From assembly GCF_032911225.1 (NCBI RefSeq), contig NZ_CP136600.1:2046001-2110000 (forward strand): a DNA stretch of 64,000 bases. Direction: 5' to 3'. Under the pieces are notes generated by a model. It was given only the letters and a program-made list of their open reading frames with translations, was not told where the DNA came from and made no database searches. The DNA comes from Thalassotalea fonticola (GTDB lineage: Bacteria > Pseudomonadota > Gammaproteobacteria > Enterobacterales > Alteromonadaceae). Shown in pieces: positions 44,321 to 51,574 of this stretch; position 1 is the stretch's first letter; every line of letters starts with the position of its first letter. Position numbers and translations under genes: made by a program.

Positions 44321-44503
44321 ATGTTCCCTGGGGTGTTCGGTTATTAACTATGTCCCTGAGCCGATAAGTTTTACCTAAGGGGGTTTATCGATTGCTATTG
44401 AGCAGGCCCAACTTGTTTGGGAAGCCTACGGTAATTGTGCGATCTCCGCCTTGAACACACGGTTGTTCGAGGACTAAAGTTGGTAACGGCATTTTGGGGA
44501 ACT
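44321..44503 (+). ncRNA. ssrS: 6S RNA (SsrS)
   Basis: 6S RNA mimics an open promoter and inhibits sigma-70 RNA polymerase. About 183 nt; the two ends pair (TTCCCTGGGGTG near the start with CATTTTGGGGAAC at the end), and internal blocks match E. coli 6S: GTCCCTGAGCCGATA on the left arm, GAGCAGGCCC and GGGAAGCC on the right, and a CCTTGAACA segment near 44450. It sits directly upstream of ygfA, as in other gammaproteobacteria. Confidence 0.9.
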
Positions 44504-44510
44504 GTTAAAT

Positions 44511-44596
44511 AATTAGGGTCAGATCTAAATTAAATTTAATTTAGATCTGACCCTAATTATTTTAGATTTAACTTGACTCTGACCCTAGTTATTTTT
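44511..44596. repeat. 48-bp perfect palindrome plus a third partial arm
   Basis: 44511-44558 is a perfect palindrome of 24 + 24 bp: AATTAGGGTCAGATCTAAAT, then TAAA, and the exact reverse complement. A third related half (CTCTGACCCTAGTTATT) follows at 44577-44593. The AGGGTCAGA/TCTGACCCT ends resemble REP-type or REP-associated transposase repeats in marine gammaproteobacteria. It lies between 6S RNA and ygfA and may also stop 6S transcription. Confidence 0.75.
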
Positions 44597-44607
44597 ACCT
44601 TTTCGGT

Positions 44608-45246
44608 ATGACCATCAATAATCAAAAATTAACTCAGCCTTGCGCTGCCCATAAAAAAACGCGAGCACAAATACGTGCCGACATTCGTGGTCTTCGCCAA
44701 CAACTTACAAAACAGCAACAACAGCAAGCAAGTACAGCCATTGCTGATAGCTTGAGTCAACACCCGCAATTAATTGCCGCAAACACTGTCGCAGTATATC
44801 TTGCTAATGATGGTGAATTGGATTTAAGCAATTTTATTGACTGGTGTTGGCAACAAAACAAGCAAGTGTACTTGCCAGTGATCCACCCGTTTTGTAAGGG
44901 GCATTTGTTATTTTTGCATTATCAGCCAAATACCAAATTAATTGCTAATAAATATGGCATTGCTGAACCAAAATTAAATGTAAGTAAAGTGCTGCCACTT
45001 AATCAATTGGATGTTTTAATCTCGCCGCTGGTGGCATTTGACGACCAAGGAAATCGTATTGGCATGGGCGGCGGATTTTATGATCGCACCTTAGCTAATT
45101 GGCACAAACAAACTCAGCAGCTACTTATACAACCGACACAGATAAAGCCCTTCCCTATCGGCGTTGCCCATAACTGTCAAAAAATTATCCAGGTTCCAAT
45201 TGAGCATTGGGATATCCCCCTACCAGAAATACTTACTCCTAAATAG
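44608..45246 (+). CDS. ygfA: 5-formyltetrahydrofolate cyclo-ligase (YgfA)
   Basis: The 212-residue protein converts 5-formyl-THF to methenyl-THF with ATP. The N-terminal basic helix (IRADIRGLRQQLTKQQQQQA), the middle AVYLANDGELD, and the signature LISPLVAFDDQGNRIGMGGGFYDRT are diagnostic. Downstream of 6S RNA as in E. coli, though here a palindrome separates them. No strong ribosome site precedes the ATG. Confidence 0.9.
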   Translation: MTINNQKLTQPCAAHKKTRAQIRADIRGLRQQLTKQQQQQASTAIADSLSQHPQLIAANTVAVYLANDGELDLSNFIDWCWQQNKQVYLPVIHPFCKGHLLFLHYQPNTKLIANKYGIAEPKLNVSKVLPLNQLDVLISPLVAFDDQGNRIGMGGGFYDRTLANWHKQTQQLLIQPTQIKPFPIGVAHNCQKIIQVPIEHWDIPLPEILTPK

Positions 45247-45279
45247 ATATTAAATAGCGGCTATTTACTAAATAAAACA

Positions 45280-45308
45280 TTTAACCTCAACACAGACAAG
45301 GTTATAAT
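45280..45308 (+). promoter_or_regulatory. Possible rpiA promoter
   Basis: TATAAT (45303-45308) with TTTAAC 17 bp upstream (45280-45285). The -10 is perfect; the -35 is weak. It lies 50 bp before the rpiA ATG. Confidence 0.5.
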
Positions 45309-45357
45309 CTGCGCAATTAATAGCACATCGAATATAAAACTCCGAACAGGACTGAAC

Positions 45358-46014
45358 ATGACCCAAGATGAAATGAAAAAAGCCGCTGCGATAAAAGCAT
45401 TAGAATTTGTTGAGCAAGACAGCATAGTTGGTGTAGGTACAGGCTCTACGGTAAATCATTTTATCGATGCATTAGCAGAAATTAAACACACTATAGTTGG
45501 CGCAGTATCTAGCTCAGAGGCATCAACAGAACGATTAAAAAGCTACGGTATAGAAGTGTTTGATTTAAACTCAGTTGACGATTTATCTGTATATGTAGAC
45601 GGCGCCGATGAAATAACCGAGCACATGCATATGATCAAAGGTGGCGGCGCAGCCCTTACTCGTGAAAAAATAGTTGCCGCCGTTGCGAAAAAGTTCGTGT
45701 GTATTTGTGATGAAAGCAAACAAGTTGCGGTATTAGGTAATTTCCCCTTACCGGTTGAAGTTATTCCAATGGCACGCAGCTATATAGCGCGTGAATTAGT
45801 AAAGCTTGGCGGCGATCCGGTTTATCGTGAAGGTGTAATTACCGACAATGGCAATGTGATTCTAGATGTATATAACATGCAAATTCTAAACCCGGTAGAA
45901 ATGGAAACCAAAATTAATGCGTTGGTTGGCGTGGTAACCAATGGTTTATTTGCCAATCGCGGCGCAGATGTATTGGTACTTGGTACGCCAACTGGTAGTA
46001 AAGTAATTAGTTAA
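45358..46014 (+). CDS. rpiA: Ribose-5-phosphate isomerase A
   Basis: This is a 218-residue RpiA (ribose-5-phosphate to ribulose-5-phosphate, pentose phosphate pathway). Motifs are [34 protein letters not shown]-type [20 protein letters not shown] with catalytic Asp/Glu, and [12 protein letters not shown]. Followed by a hairpin terminator candidate and then serA, as in other gammaproteobacteria where rpiA and serA are adjacent. Confidence 0.97.
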   Translation: MTQDEMKKAAAIKALEFVEQDSIVGVGTGSTVNHFIDALAEIKHTIVGAVSSSEASTERLKSYGIEVFDLNSVDDLSVYVDGADEITEHMHMIKGGGAALTREKIVAAVAKKFVCICDESKQVAVLGNFPLPVEVIPMARSYIARELVKLGGDPVYREGVITDNGNVILDVYNMQILNPVEMETKINALVGVVTNGLFANRGADVLVLGTPTGSKVIS

Positions 46015-46096
46015 CACTCCTAAATACTAAGCTTAGTTTCACAAAATTGCAGCCATTGTTGGCAACTCTAAGTTAACTTATTATCCTGAATCAAAG

Positions 46097-46121
46097 AACG
46101 GCAGCGTATACTGTCGTTTTT
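46097..46121 (+). terminator. rpiA terminator candidate
   Basis: AACGGCAG and CTGTCGTT pair (7 of 8, one G-U) around a 6-nt loop, followed by TTTTTA. It lies 83 nt after the rpiA stop. The rest of the 433-bp rpiA-serA gap holds two similar palindromes and no gene. Confidence 0.65.
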
Positions 46122-46167
46122 AGTTCACTTGTCATTAATAAAAAGGATTCAGAATCAACCTATCAAA

Positions 46168-46182
46168 CCGAATAATATTCGG
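46168..46182. promoter_or_regulatory. Palindromic site 1 upstream of serA
   Basis: CCGAATAATATTCGG is a perfect 15-nt palindrome (odd centre), matching a second site at 46406 in 13 of 15 positions. It lies 266 bp before the serA ATG. Probable binding site of a dimeric regulator; the protein is unknown. Confidence 0.4.
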
Positions 46183-46405
46183 AACAATACCTAAGTACAG
46201 CATTAAAGTCTCCATAATTGACAATTTCCGTTTTAAATAAACCCTTGTAATAGCATTACTTTGCTATGTTATAAAATAGTTAGCAATGCACCAAAATAGT
46301 TCTTTCGAGTTTTAACTCTATATGTTACTTTAGAACCTCATTCAGATATCTAGCCGTCTAAAACAGTTAGATAATACCAAGCCAATTTGTTATTTAATAT
46401 GCATC

Positions 46406-46420
46406 CTGAATAATATTCAG
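46406..46420. promoter_or_regulatory. Palindromic site 2 upstream of serA
   Basis: CTGAATAATATTCAG is a perfect 15-nt palindrome 27 bp before the serA ATG; the core GAATAATATTC is the same as in site 1. Its position suggests control of serA. Confidence 0.4.
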
Positions 46421-46447
46421 TGGCAGTACATAAAGAGTTAATCAGCT

Positions 46448-47677
46448 ATGACCAAAAAATCTTTACACAAAGACAAAATTAAAATTCTTCTTCTTGAAGG
46501 TGTACATCAATCAGCTTTAGAAGTATTAAAGTCGAACGGTTATAGCAACATTGAATACGTGAAAAGCGCATTGGATGATGAAGAGCTCAAGCAAAAAATT
46601 GCTGATGTACATTTTGTTGGTATTCGCTCGCGCACTCAATTAACAGACGACGTAATCGCTTGTGCAAACAAACTAGCAGCTATCGGTTGTTTTTGTATTG
46701 GTACTAATCAAGTAAATATTGAAGCGGCGCAAGTTCGCGGCATTCCGGTTTTTAATGCACCATTTTCAAATACTCGTTCAGTTGCCGAATTAGTCTTAGG
46801 TGAAACGTTATTATTACTGCGTGGTATTCCTGAAAAGAGTGCGCTTGCGCACAGAGGTGTATGGCAAAAATCAGCAGTAGGCTCTGTTGAAGCTCGAGGT
46901 AAAACGCTAGGTATTATTGGTTACGGCCACATTGGTACACAGTTAGGCATTTTAGCCGAGCATGTTGGTATGCGCGTTAAGTTTTACGACATTGAAACCA
47001 AACTACCACTTGGCAATGCCAGTCAAGTAGATAGCATGACCGAACTATTAAACATTGCCGATGTAATTACCTTGCATGTTCCTGAAACCGCTTCTACGCA
47101 AAACATGATGGGCGTAGCAGAATTTGATGCAATGAAACAAGGCGCAATATTTATTAATGCCGCGCGTGGTACTGTGGTTGATATTGATGCGTTAGCCGAA
47201 GCAATGGAAACCAAGAAGCTTGGCGGCGCAGCAATTGATGTATTTCCGGTTGAACCGGGTTCAAACGATGAAGAATTTGTTTCACCACTGCGTGCGTTTG
47301 ACAATGTTATTTTAACGCCGCACATTGGTGGCAGCACCAAAGAAGCGCAAGAAAACATTGGCCGTGAAGTTTCTGGTAAAATTGTTAAGTACTCTGATAA
47401 TGGCTCAACGTTATCAGCGGTTAACTTCCCGGAAGTATCATTGCCAGCGCATACTGATCGCTCGCGCTTATTCCATATACATCACAACCAACCCGGTGTA
47501 TTAACACAAATCAACAAAGCATTTGCTGAGCGTGACATCAACATTACCGCACAGTACTTACAAACCGATGATAAAATTGGTTATGTTGTTATTGATGTTG
47601 AATCACATCACAGTGAAGCTGCATTAAAAGAATTAAAAGCCATTGATGGCACAATTCGAGCTCGCCTTATTCACTAG
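46448..47677 (+). CDS. serA: D-3-phosphoglycerate dehydrogenase SerA
   Basis: At 409 residues, this is the first enzyme of serine synthesis. It has the D-2-hydroxyacid dehydrogenase fold: NAD motif LGIIGYGHIGTQLGILAEH, catalytic block NAARGTVVDIDALAEAM and the His of LTPHIGGSTKEAQENIG, plus a C-terminal ACT domain (RLFHIHHNQPGVLTQINKAF) for serine feedback inhibition. It ends 14 nt before an 11-bp hairpin. Confidence 0.97.
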   Translation: MTKKSLHKDKIKILLLEGVHQSALEVLKSNGYSNIEYVKSALDDEELKQKIADVHFVGIRSRTQLTDDVIACANKLAAIGCFCIGTNQVNIEAAQVRGIPVFNAPFSNTRSVAELVLGETLLLLRGIPEKSALAHRGVWQKSAVGSVEARGKTLGIIGYGHIGTQLGILAEHVGMRVKFYDIETKLPLGNASQVDSMTELLNIADVITLHVPETASTQNMMGVAEFDAMKQGAIFINAARGTVVDIDALAEAMETKKLGGAAIDVFPVEPGSNDEEFVSPLRAFDNVILTPHIGGSTKEAQENIGREVSGKIVKYSDNGSTLSAVNFPEVSLPAHTDRSRLFHIHHNQPGVLTQINKAFAERDINITAQYLQTDDKIGYVVIDVESHHSEAALKELKAIDGTIRARLIH

Positions 47678-47691
47678 TTGATTTATTGCTT

Positions 47692-47726
47692 AGTCTCAAT
47701 TAATTTAGGTAATACTAATTGAGACT
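47692..47726 (+). terminator. Hairpin between serA and the GNAT/borosin run
   Basis: AGTCTCAATTA and TAATTGAGACT form a perfect 11-bp stem with a 13-nt loop, followed by TTAATG, where ATG is the start of the GNAT gene. It may terminate serA weakly and would also hide the ribosome site of the next gene. Confidence 0.5.
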
Positions 47727-47729
47727 TTA

Positions 47730-48290
47730 ATGAATAGCATGCCAGCACAAACTAAAACCGACTGTCGCATTAATGCCACAGTCGGTTTTTCAATTAATAC
47801 AGAAAATATAAAAATATCACTGCTTTCAATCGCAGATAAAGCACTGTATTTGCAATTGTATTGCAATGCACAAGTGTGTAGGCATATTGGTGGCGCCATA
47901 AGTAGTGACCAAGCAACCATAGGGTTTGAACGCAGCCTCAAACAAAACCGAGTTGGCAAGCGCTTAACCTGGGTGATTAAAGATAAAAATAGAAATGAAA
48001 ATTTAGGCATTGCTGCCTGTGTTTGGCCGAAAAAACCTTCATCAGAAACCGACCTCGTTTCAAAATACAGCGCAGAATTAGGCTTGTTATTATTGCCACA
48101 ATTTTGCGGCAAAGGCGTGGCGGTAGAAGTGCTTAATGCGTTAACATTTTTCGGCTTAAACAACTTACAATTAACCCAGCTAACCTTAACTTGCGCAGTT
48201 GATAATATTGCTATGCAGAAGGTGATGGGGAAATTAGCCTTTGCTTATCAGAGTAATAATGATTTAACGTATTGGGAGCTAAGGGACTAA
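47730..48290 (+). CDS. GNAT family N-acetyltransferase
   Basis: At 186 residues, this is a RimJ/RimL-type GNAT (Acetyltransf_3): KISLLSIADKALYLQLYCNA then a strand-turn LGIAACVWPKK, and the acetyl-CoA segment LGLLLLPQFCGKGVAVEVLN, whose pyrophosphate loop has GKGVA in place of the usual Q/R-x-x-G-x-G/A. Ends with the AFAYQSNNDLTYWEL tail. It starts at ATG 47730 (or 47739) inside a hairpin, and is followed after 24 nt by the borosin methyltransferase on the same strand. It may tailor the peptide or be an unrelated neighbour. Confidence 0.82.
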   Translation: MNSMPAQTKTDCRINATVGFSINTENIKISLLSIADKALYLQLYCNAQVCRHIGGAISSDQATIGFERSLKQNRVGKRLTWVIKDKNRNENLGIAACVWPKKPSSETDLVSKYSAELGLLLLPQFCGKGVAVEVLNALTFFGLNNLQLTQLTLTCAVDNIAMQKVMGKLAFAYQSNNDLTYWELRD

Positions 48291-48314
48291 GGACTAACAA
48301 TAATAAGAGCGACT

Positions 48315-49139
48315 ATGAATAACAATTCTAACTTGAAAAAAGGCTCGCTGGTGTGTGTCAGCACTGGTATGCAACTGGGCGCTCATATTAGCCCGATAAG
48401 CCAAAGCCATATTGAAAATGCCGATATCGTATTTGCGGTAATGGCCGACGGTATTATGCAAAAGTGGGTAGAGAGCATGAACCCGAATGTGTTTAATATG
48501 CAGCAATTTTATCAAAAAGGTAAACCGCGATCCGACACCTACGAAGAGATGATGCAGACAATGCTGAGCGAGATGCGCAAAGGCAAAAATGTGGTTGGCG
48601 CATTTTATGGGCATGCGGGGGTATTTGTTACGCCGTCACATAAAGCCATAGCGATTGCCAAAGCCGAGGGTTATTACGCCCATATGGAGCCGGGTATTTC
48701 GGCCGAAGATTGTTTATTTGCCGATTGCGGCATAAACCCGGGTCAATTGGGCTGTGCCAATTATGAAGCCACGCAACTGGTGTTTTATCAGCGTAATATT
48801 GATGCTTGTGGTTATTTAATTTTATGGCAAGCGAATATTGTCGGCGATAGAACGTTAATTAAACGCGCAACCAACAGAAAATATCGACAATTATTAGTCG
48901 ATGTTTTAAGTGAGCATTACCCGCTTGAACATGAAGTGATTTTATATGAGGCGCCAACGCTGGCCATTGATAGCCCCAGAGTTGAGTCGATAACGTTAGG
49001 CGACTTTATCAACGCGCCATTAAAGCCACATACTACGCTAGTATTACCGCCAAGTAAGCCATTACGTCGTAATGCAGACATTTTTGAACAATATGAACAA
49101 CTTGAAGCAAATGTGGTACAGCTTGAATTAGTAAAATAA
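48315..49139 (+). CDS. Borosin-type peptide alpha-N-methyltransferase (SonM-like, split form)
   Basis: The 274-residue protein has the tetrapyrrole-methylase fold (GSLVCVSTGMQLGAHISPIS, GHAGVF, MEPGISAEDCLFADC). The catalytic residues of borosin backbone N-methyltransferases line up in number and spacing with fungal OphMA: Tyr66, Arg72 and Tyr76 in FYQKGKPRSDTY, and Tyr98 in GAFYGHAGVF. Unlike OphMA, the substrate is not fused; a separate 85-residue peptide gene follows 97 nt downstream, as in Shewanella SonM/SonA. It should use SAM to methylate amide nitrogens of that peptide. Known borosin methyltransferases act as dimers that enclose the peptide. Confidence 0.88.
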   Translation: MNNNSNLKKGSLVCVSTGMQLGAHISPISQSHIENADIVFAVMADGIMQKWVESMNPNVFNMQQFYQKGKPRSDTYEEMMQTMLSEMRKGKNVVGAFYGHAGVFVTPSHKAIAIAKAEGYYAHMEPGISAEDCLFADCGINPGQLGCANYEATQLVFYQRNIDACGYLILWQANIVGDRTLIKRATNRKYRQLLVDVLSEHYPLEHEVILYEAPTLAIDSPRVESITLGDFINAPLKPHTTLVLPPSKPLRRNADIFEQYEQLEANVVQLELVK

Positions 49140-49236
49140 AAGATTAATAATGAAGTGTGCGTGGTACCTTGTATAAGGCAGAAACGCAAAGCTGAAAAAC
49201 AACGCCTAAAAAGTAAAAACAAAAATAAGGATTTTT

Positions 49237-49494
49237 ATGAATAACGTAATTAAATTACTGGCGCAATTAGGCGCCGATGCCACCTTAAATGTAAGCCAAC
49301 AAACGCGCATTACCGCGATGATGAACGAGCTAAATATTGCTAAAGCGCAGCAACAAGCCATTTTAGCCGGTGATGTTCAGGCATTAAATAGTTTGCTTGA
49401 TATTTGCCCTGACATTGTTTGCAATGTTAATCAACCGGATGGTCCTGATGAAGATGATGATGAAGAAGAGCAGCCGAAAATTAGTTTTGGTTAA
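49237..49494 (+). CDS. Borosin precursor peptide (SonA-like)
   Basis: This is an 85-residue peptide with a helical leader (NNVIKLLAQLGADATLNVSQ to about residue 53) that resembles the borosin-binding domain of split systems, and then a probable core DICPDIVCNVNQP (55-67) with two Cys and beta-branched residues. The tail is acidic (DEDDDEEE, 71-78) and ends QPKISFG. An AAGGA ribosome site lies 6-7 nt before the ATG. The methylated residues are probably in the I/V-rich 56-64 block; the exact sites are inference. Stops 41 nt before the first GGDEF gene. Confidence 0.82.
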   Translation: MNNVIKLLAQLGADATLNVSQQTRITAMMNELNIAKAQQQAILAGDVQALNSLLDICPDIVCNVNQPDGPDEDDDEEEQPKISFG

Positions 49495-49535
49495 TATCTG
49501 TACACTTCATTAACGTTAAGCATGAATGTTTCTCT

Positions 49536-51449
49536 ATGAATATTTATCGCTCAGCTAATAAACACGGCACTTGTAACAATATAAGTGCCTGTTTTTTAGG
49601 TGCGTTGGTAATATTTTTACTTAGCGTTCTTTACTCAACTCACAGTATTGCCTCAGAGCAAACATTTCCTATTGCAACTACAGAAAAGCAAAGTACACAT
49701 ATTTTAACCCACACAGAAATTGATAATTTATTAGCGCAAGCGCTTAAGGTTAAAAGCTCAAATAAAGCAGAATCAGCGCGCATAATTGCTCAACTAGAAA
49801 CTATTCATTCACAATTAAATTACCGCCAACAAGGCGAATTAACCTATTTAAGCGCGTATAACGCGTATTTAATGGGCGATAGACATAAATCAGTGGCGCT
49901 GCATAAAACTATGCAAAGCTCAAAATTGATTAACCAACGCGTTAGAGCGAGCAGTACGTTATTAAACCTTTACTTAATAGAACAAAATTATATTGAGGGT
50001 GCGAAGATAATACCGCTACTATTGCAAGAAACTGAAAATTTATCCGATACAAATACAAAAGGCGATGTCTATGAAGTAATTGCCTATTATTATAATGATT
50101 TAAACCAACCAAAAACTGCCCTTACATTTTTAGCCCTAGTAAATACTGAGAACTATTCCGCCCGAGATCATTGTTATCATTATAGCCACAGTACTGATGC
50201 TAAATTACAACTGTCTGGTTATTTGGCGCAGCAAAACTATATTGATAACACCATTGAGGTATGTGAGCAAGCAGGTGAACATCTCTCGGCGAACATTACT
50301 CGTACAGATATTGCAAAACACCTACTTGAACAGCAAAAATACCAACTTGCCCTTGATGTATTACAGCCTAAATTGAGCCATGTAGAAGCGATAGACTACA
50401 ACAACTTACTTCTTAGTTTTTATAGCTATATCGCCACCGCATACTTTCATATAAATGATTTCAACCAGTCGTTAAAGTTTGCCCAAAAAGCTGAAGCCGT
50501 GCCGATGACAGTGAAGTATCACAATGCCTATATCGACTTATATTCAACATTGTCAGCGCTACATAATAAACTTGGCGATGATGATAAAGCGCTGGAATAT
50601 TTACACATTTACCAAGAAAAGTTAGCGGTAAGTTTAGATGTAGAGCAACAAAAGCAACTAGCGAGCACACAAACAGAACATGACGTGTATGGCACTTACC
50701 GTTATAGAGACAGACTTGCTAAACAAAAACAATTGGCCGAGCAAAAACACAACGATGCTTTTAGCAAAATGTTAGGTTATATAAACAAGTTTGAACAAGG
50801 CCGGATACTCTTTGCTGTGCAAATATTTGGTATATTACTGTTGGGCGCGGGCATATTATACATTCGCCATATACAAATCAGCGAGAATAATAAAAACCGT
50901 CATGATCCGTTAACCAAGCTATTTAACCGCAACCGCTTTATTGATTTAACGGCAACCACTGTATACCAACACAAAAAATGGCAAATTGACTTAAGCTATT
51001 TAGTGGTTAACATCGATAACTTCAGGGCTTTTAATCAACAATACAACTGCGCTAAAGGCGACCAGTTATTATTGCTTATTACGCAAGTTTTGCGTAATTA
51101 CGTGAATAAAGATGAGCATATAGCTCGCACTGGCTCTGATGAATTCAGCTTATTGTTGCCTAAGTACAATGCCAAACAAGCAGTAAAAATTGCTGAAAAC
51201 ATTCAAATTGAAATCGCAAAACTCAACAACGAAATGCAGCTAGAAGATAATGTGGTAAACGTGAGCATTGGGATTACCGACGTTGAATTAAGCGAGTATT
51301 CATTAAAGTATTTACTCTCTGACAGTTCAAAAGCATTGCGCAAAGCGAAAGCTGGTGGCGGTAATAAAAGCTGCTGCTTTGAAGCTGCAATGACGGATCG
51401 TGATAAGTACAAAGTAGACGAAAACGAATTAAAGTACATTTTTGAGTAG
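49536..51449 (+). CDS. Exported TPR/membrane/GGDEF protein, paralogue 1
   Basis: This 637-residue protein has a signal peptide or first helix (about 19-40), a periplasmic region of TPR-like helical repeats (about 65-385), a transmembrane helix near 425-450 (FGILLLGAGILYIRH) and a cytoplasmic GGDEF domain (DPLTKLFNRNRFIDL, then NIDNFRAFNQQY). The active-site loop is GSDEF at residues 533-537 in place of GGDEF, and the inhibitory RxxD site is NxxE. So cyclic-di-GMP synthesis may be reduced or lost. It begins 41 nt after the borosin precursor and is the first of three paralogues. Confidence 0.85.
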   Translation: MNIYRSANKHGTCNNISACFLGALVIFLLSVLYSTHSIASEQTFPIATTEKQSTHILTHTEIDNLLAQALKVKSSNKAESARIIAQLETIHSQLNYRQQGELTYLSAYNAYLMGDRHKSVALHKTMQSSKLINQRVRASSTLLNLYLIEQNYIEGAKIIPLLLQETENLSDTNTKGDVYEVIAYYYNDLNQPKTALTFLALVNTENYSARDHCYHYSHSTDAKLQLSGYLAQQNYIDNTIEVCEQAGEHLSANITRTDIAKHLLEQQKYQLALDVLQPKLSHVEAIDYNNLLLSFYSYIATAYFHINDFNQSLKFAQKAEAVPMTVKYHNAYIDLYSTLSALHNKLGDDDKALEYLHIYQEKLAVSLDVEQQKQLASTQTEHDVYGTYRYRDRLAKQKQLAEQKHNDAFSKMLGYINKFEQGRILFAVQIFGILLLGAGILYIRHIQISENNKNRHDPLTKLFNRNRFIDLTATTVYQHKKWQIDLSYLVVNIDNFRAFNQQYNCAKGDQLLLLITQVLRNYVNKDEHIARTGSDEFSLLLPKYNAKQAVKIAENIQIEIAKLNNEMQLEDNVVNVSIGITDVELSEYSLKYLLSDSSKALRKAKAGGGNKSCCFEAAMTDRDKYKVDENELKYIFE

Positions 51450-51574
51450 TAAATACAATCTATACTAATTATTTTACGGCCCTTACTTTTTAGATAATAT
51501 TTTATTTTTATAGATAAGCATTTAATAGGAAAAAGAAAACTCAACATGTCCACAATCGCTAGGTTTATAACTTA

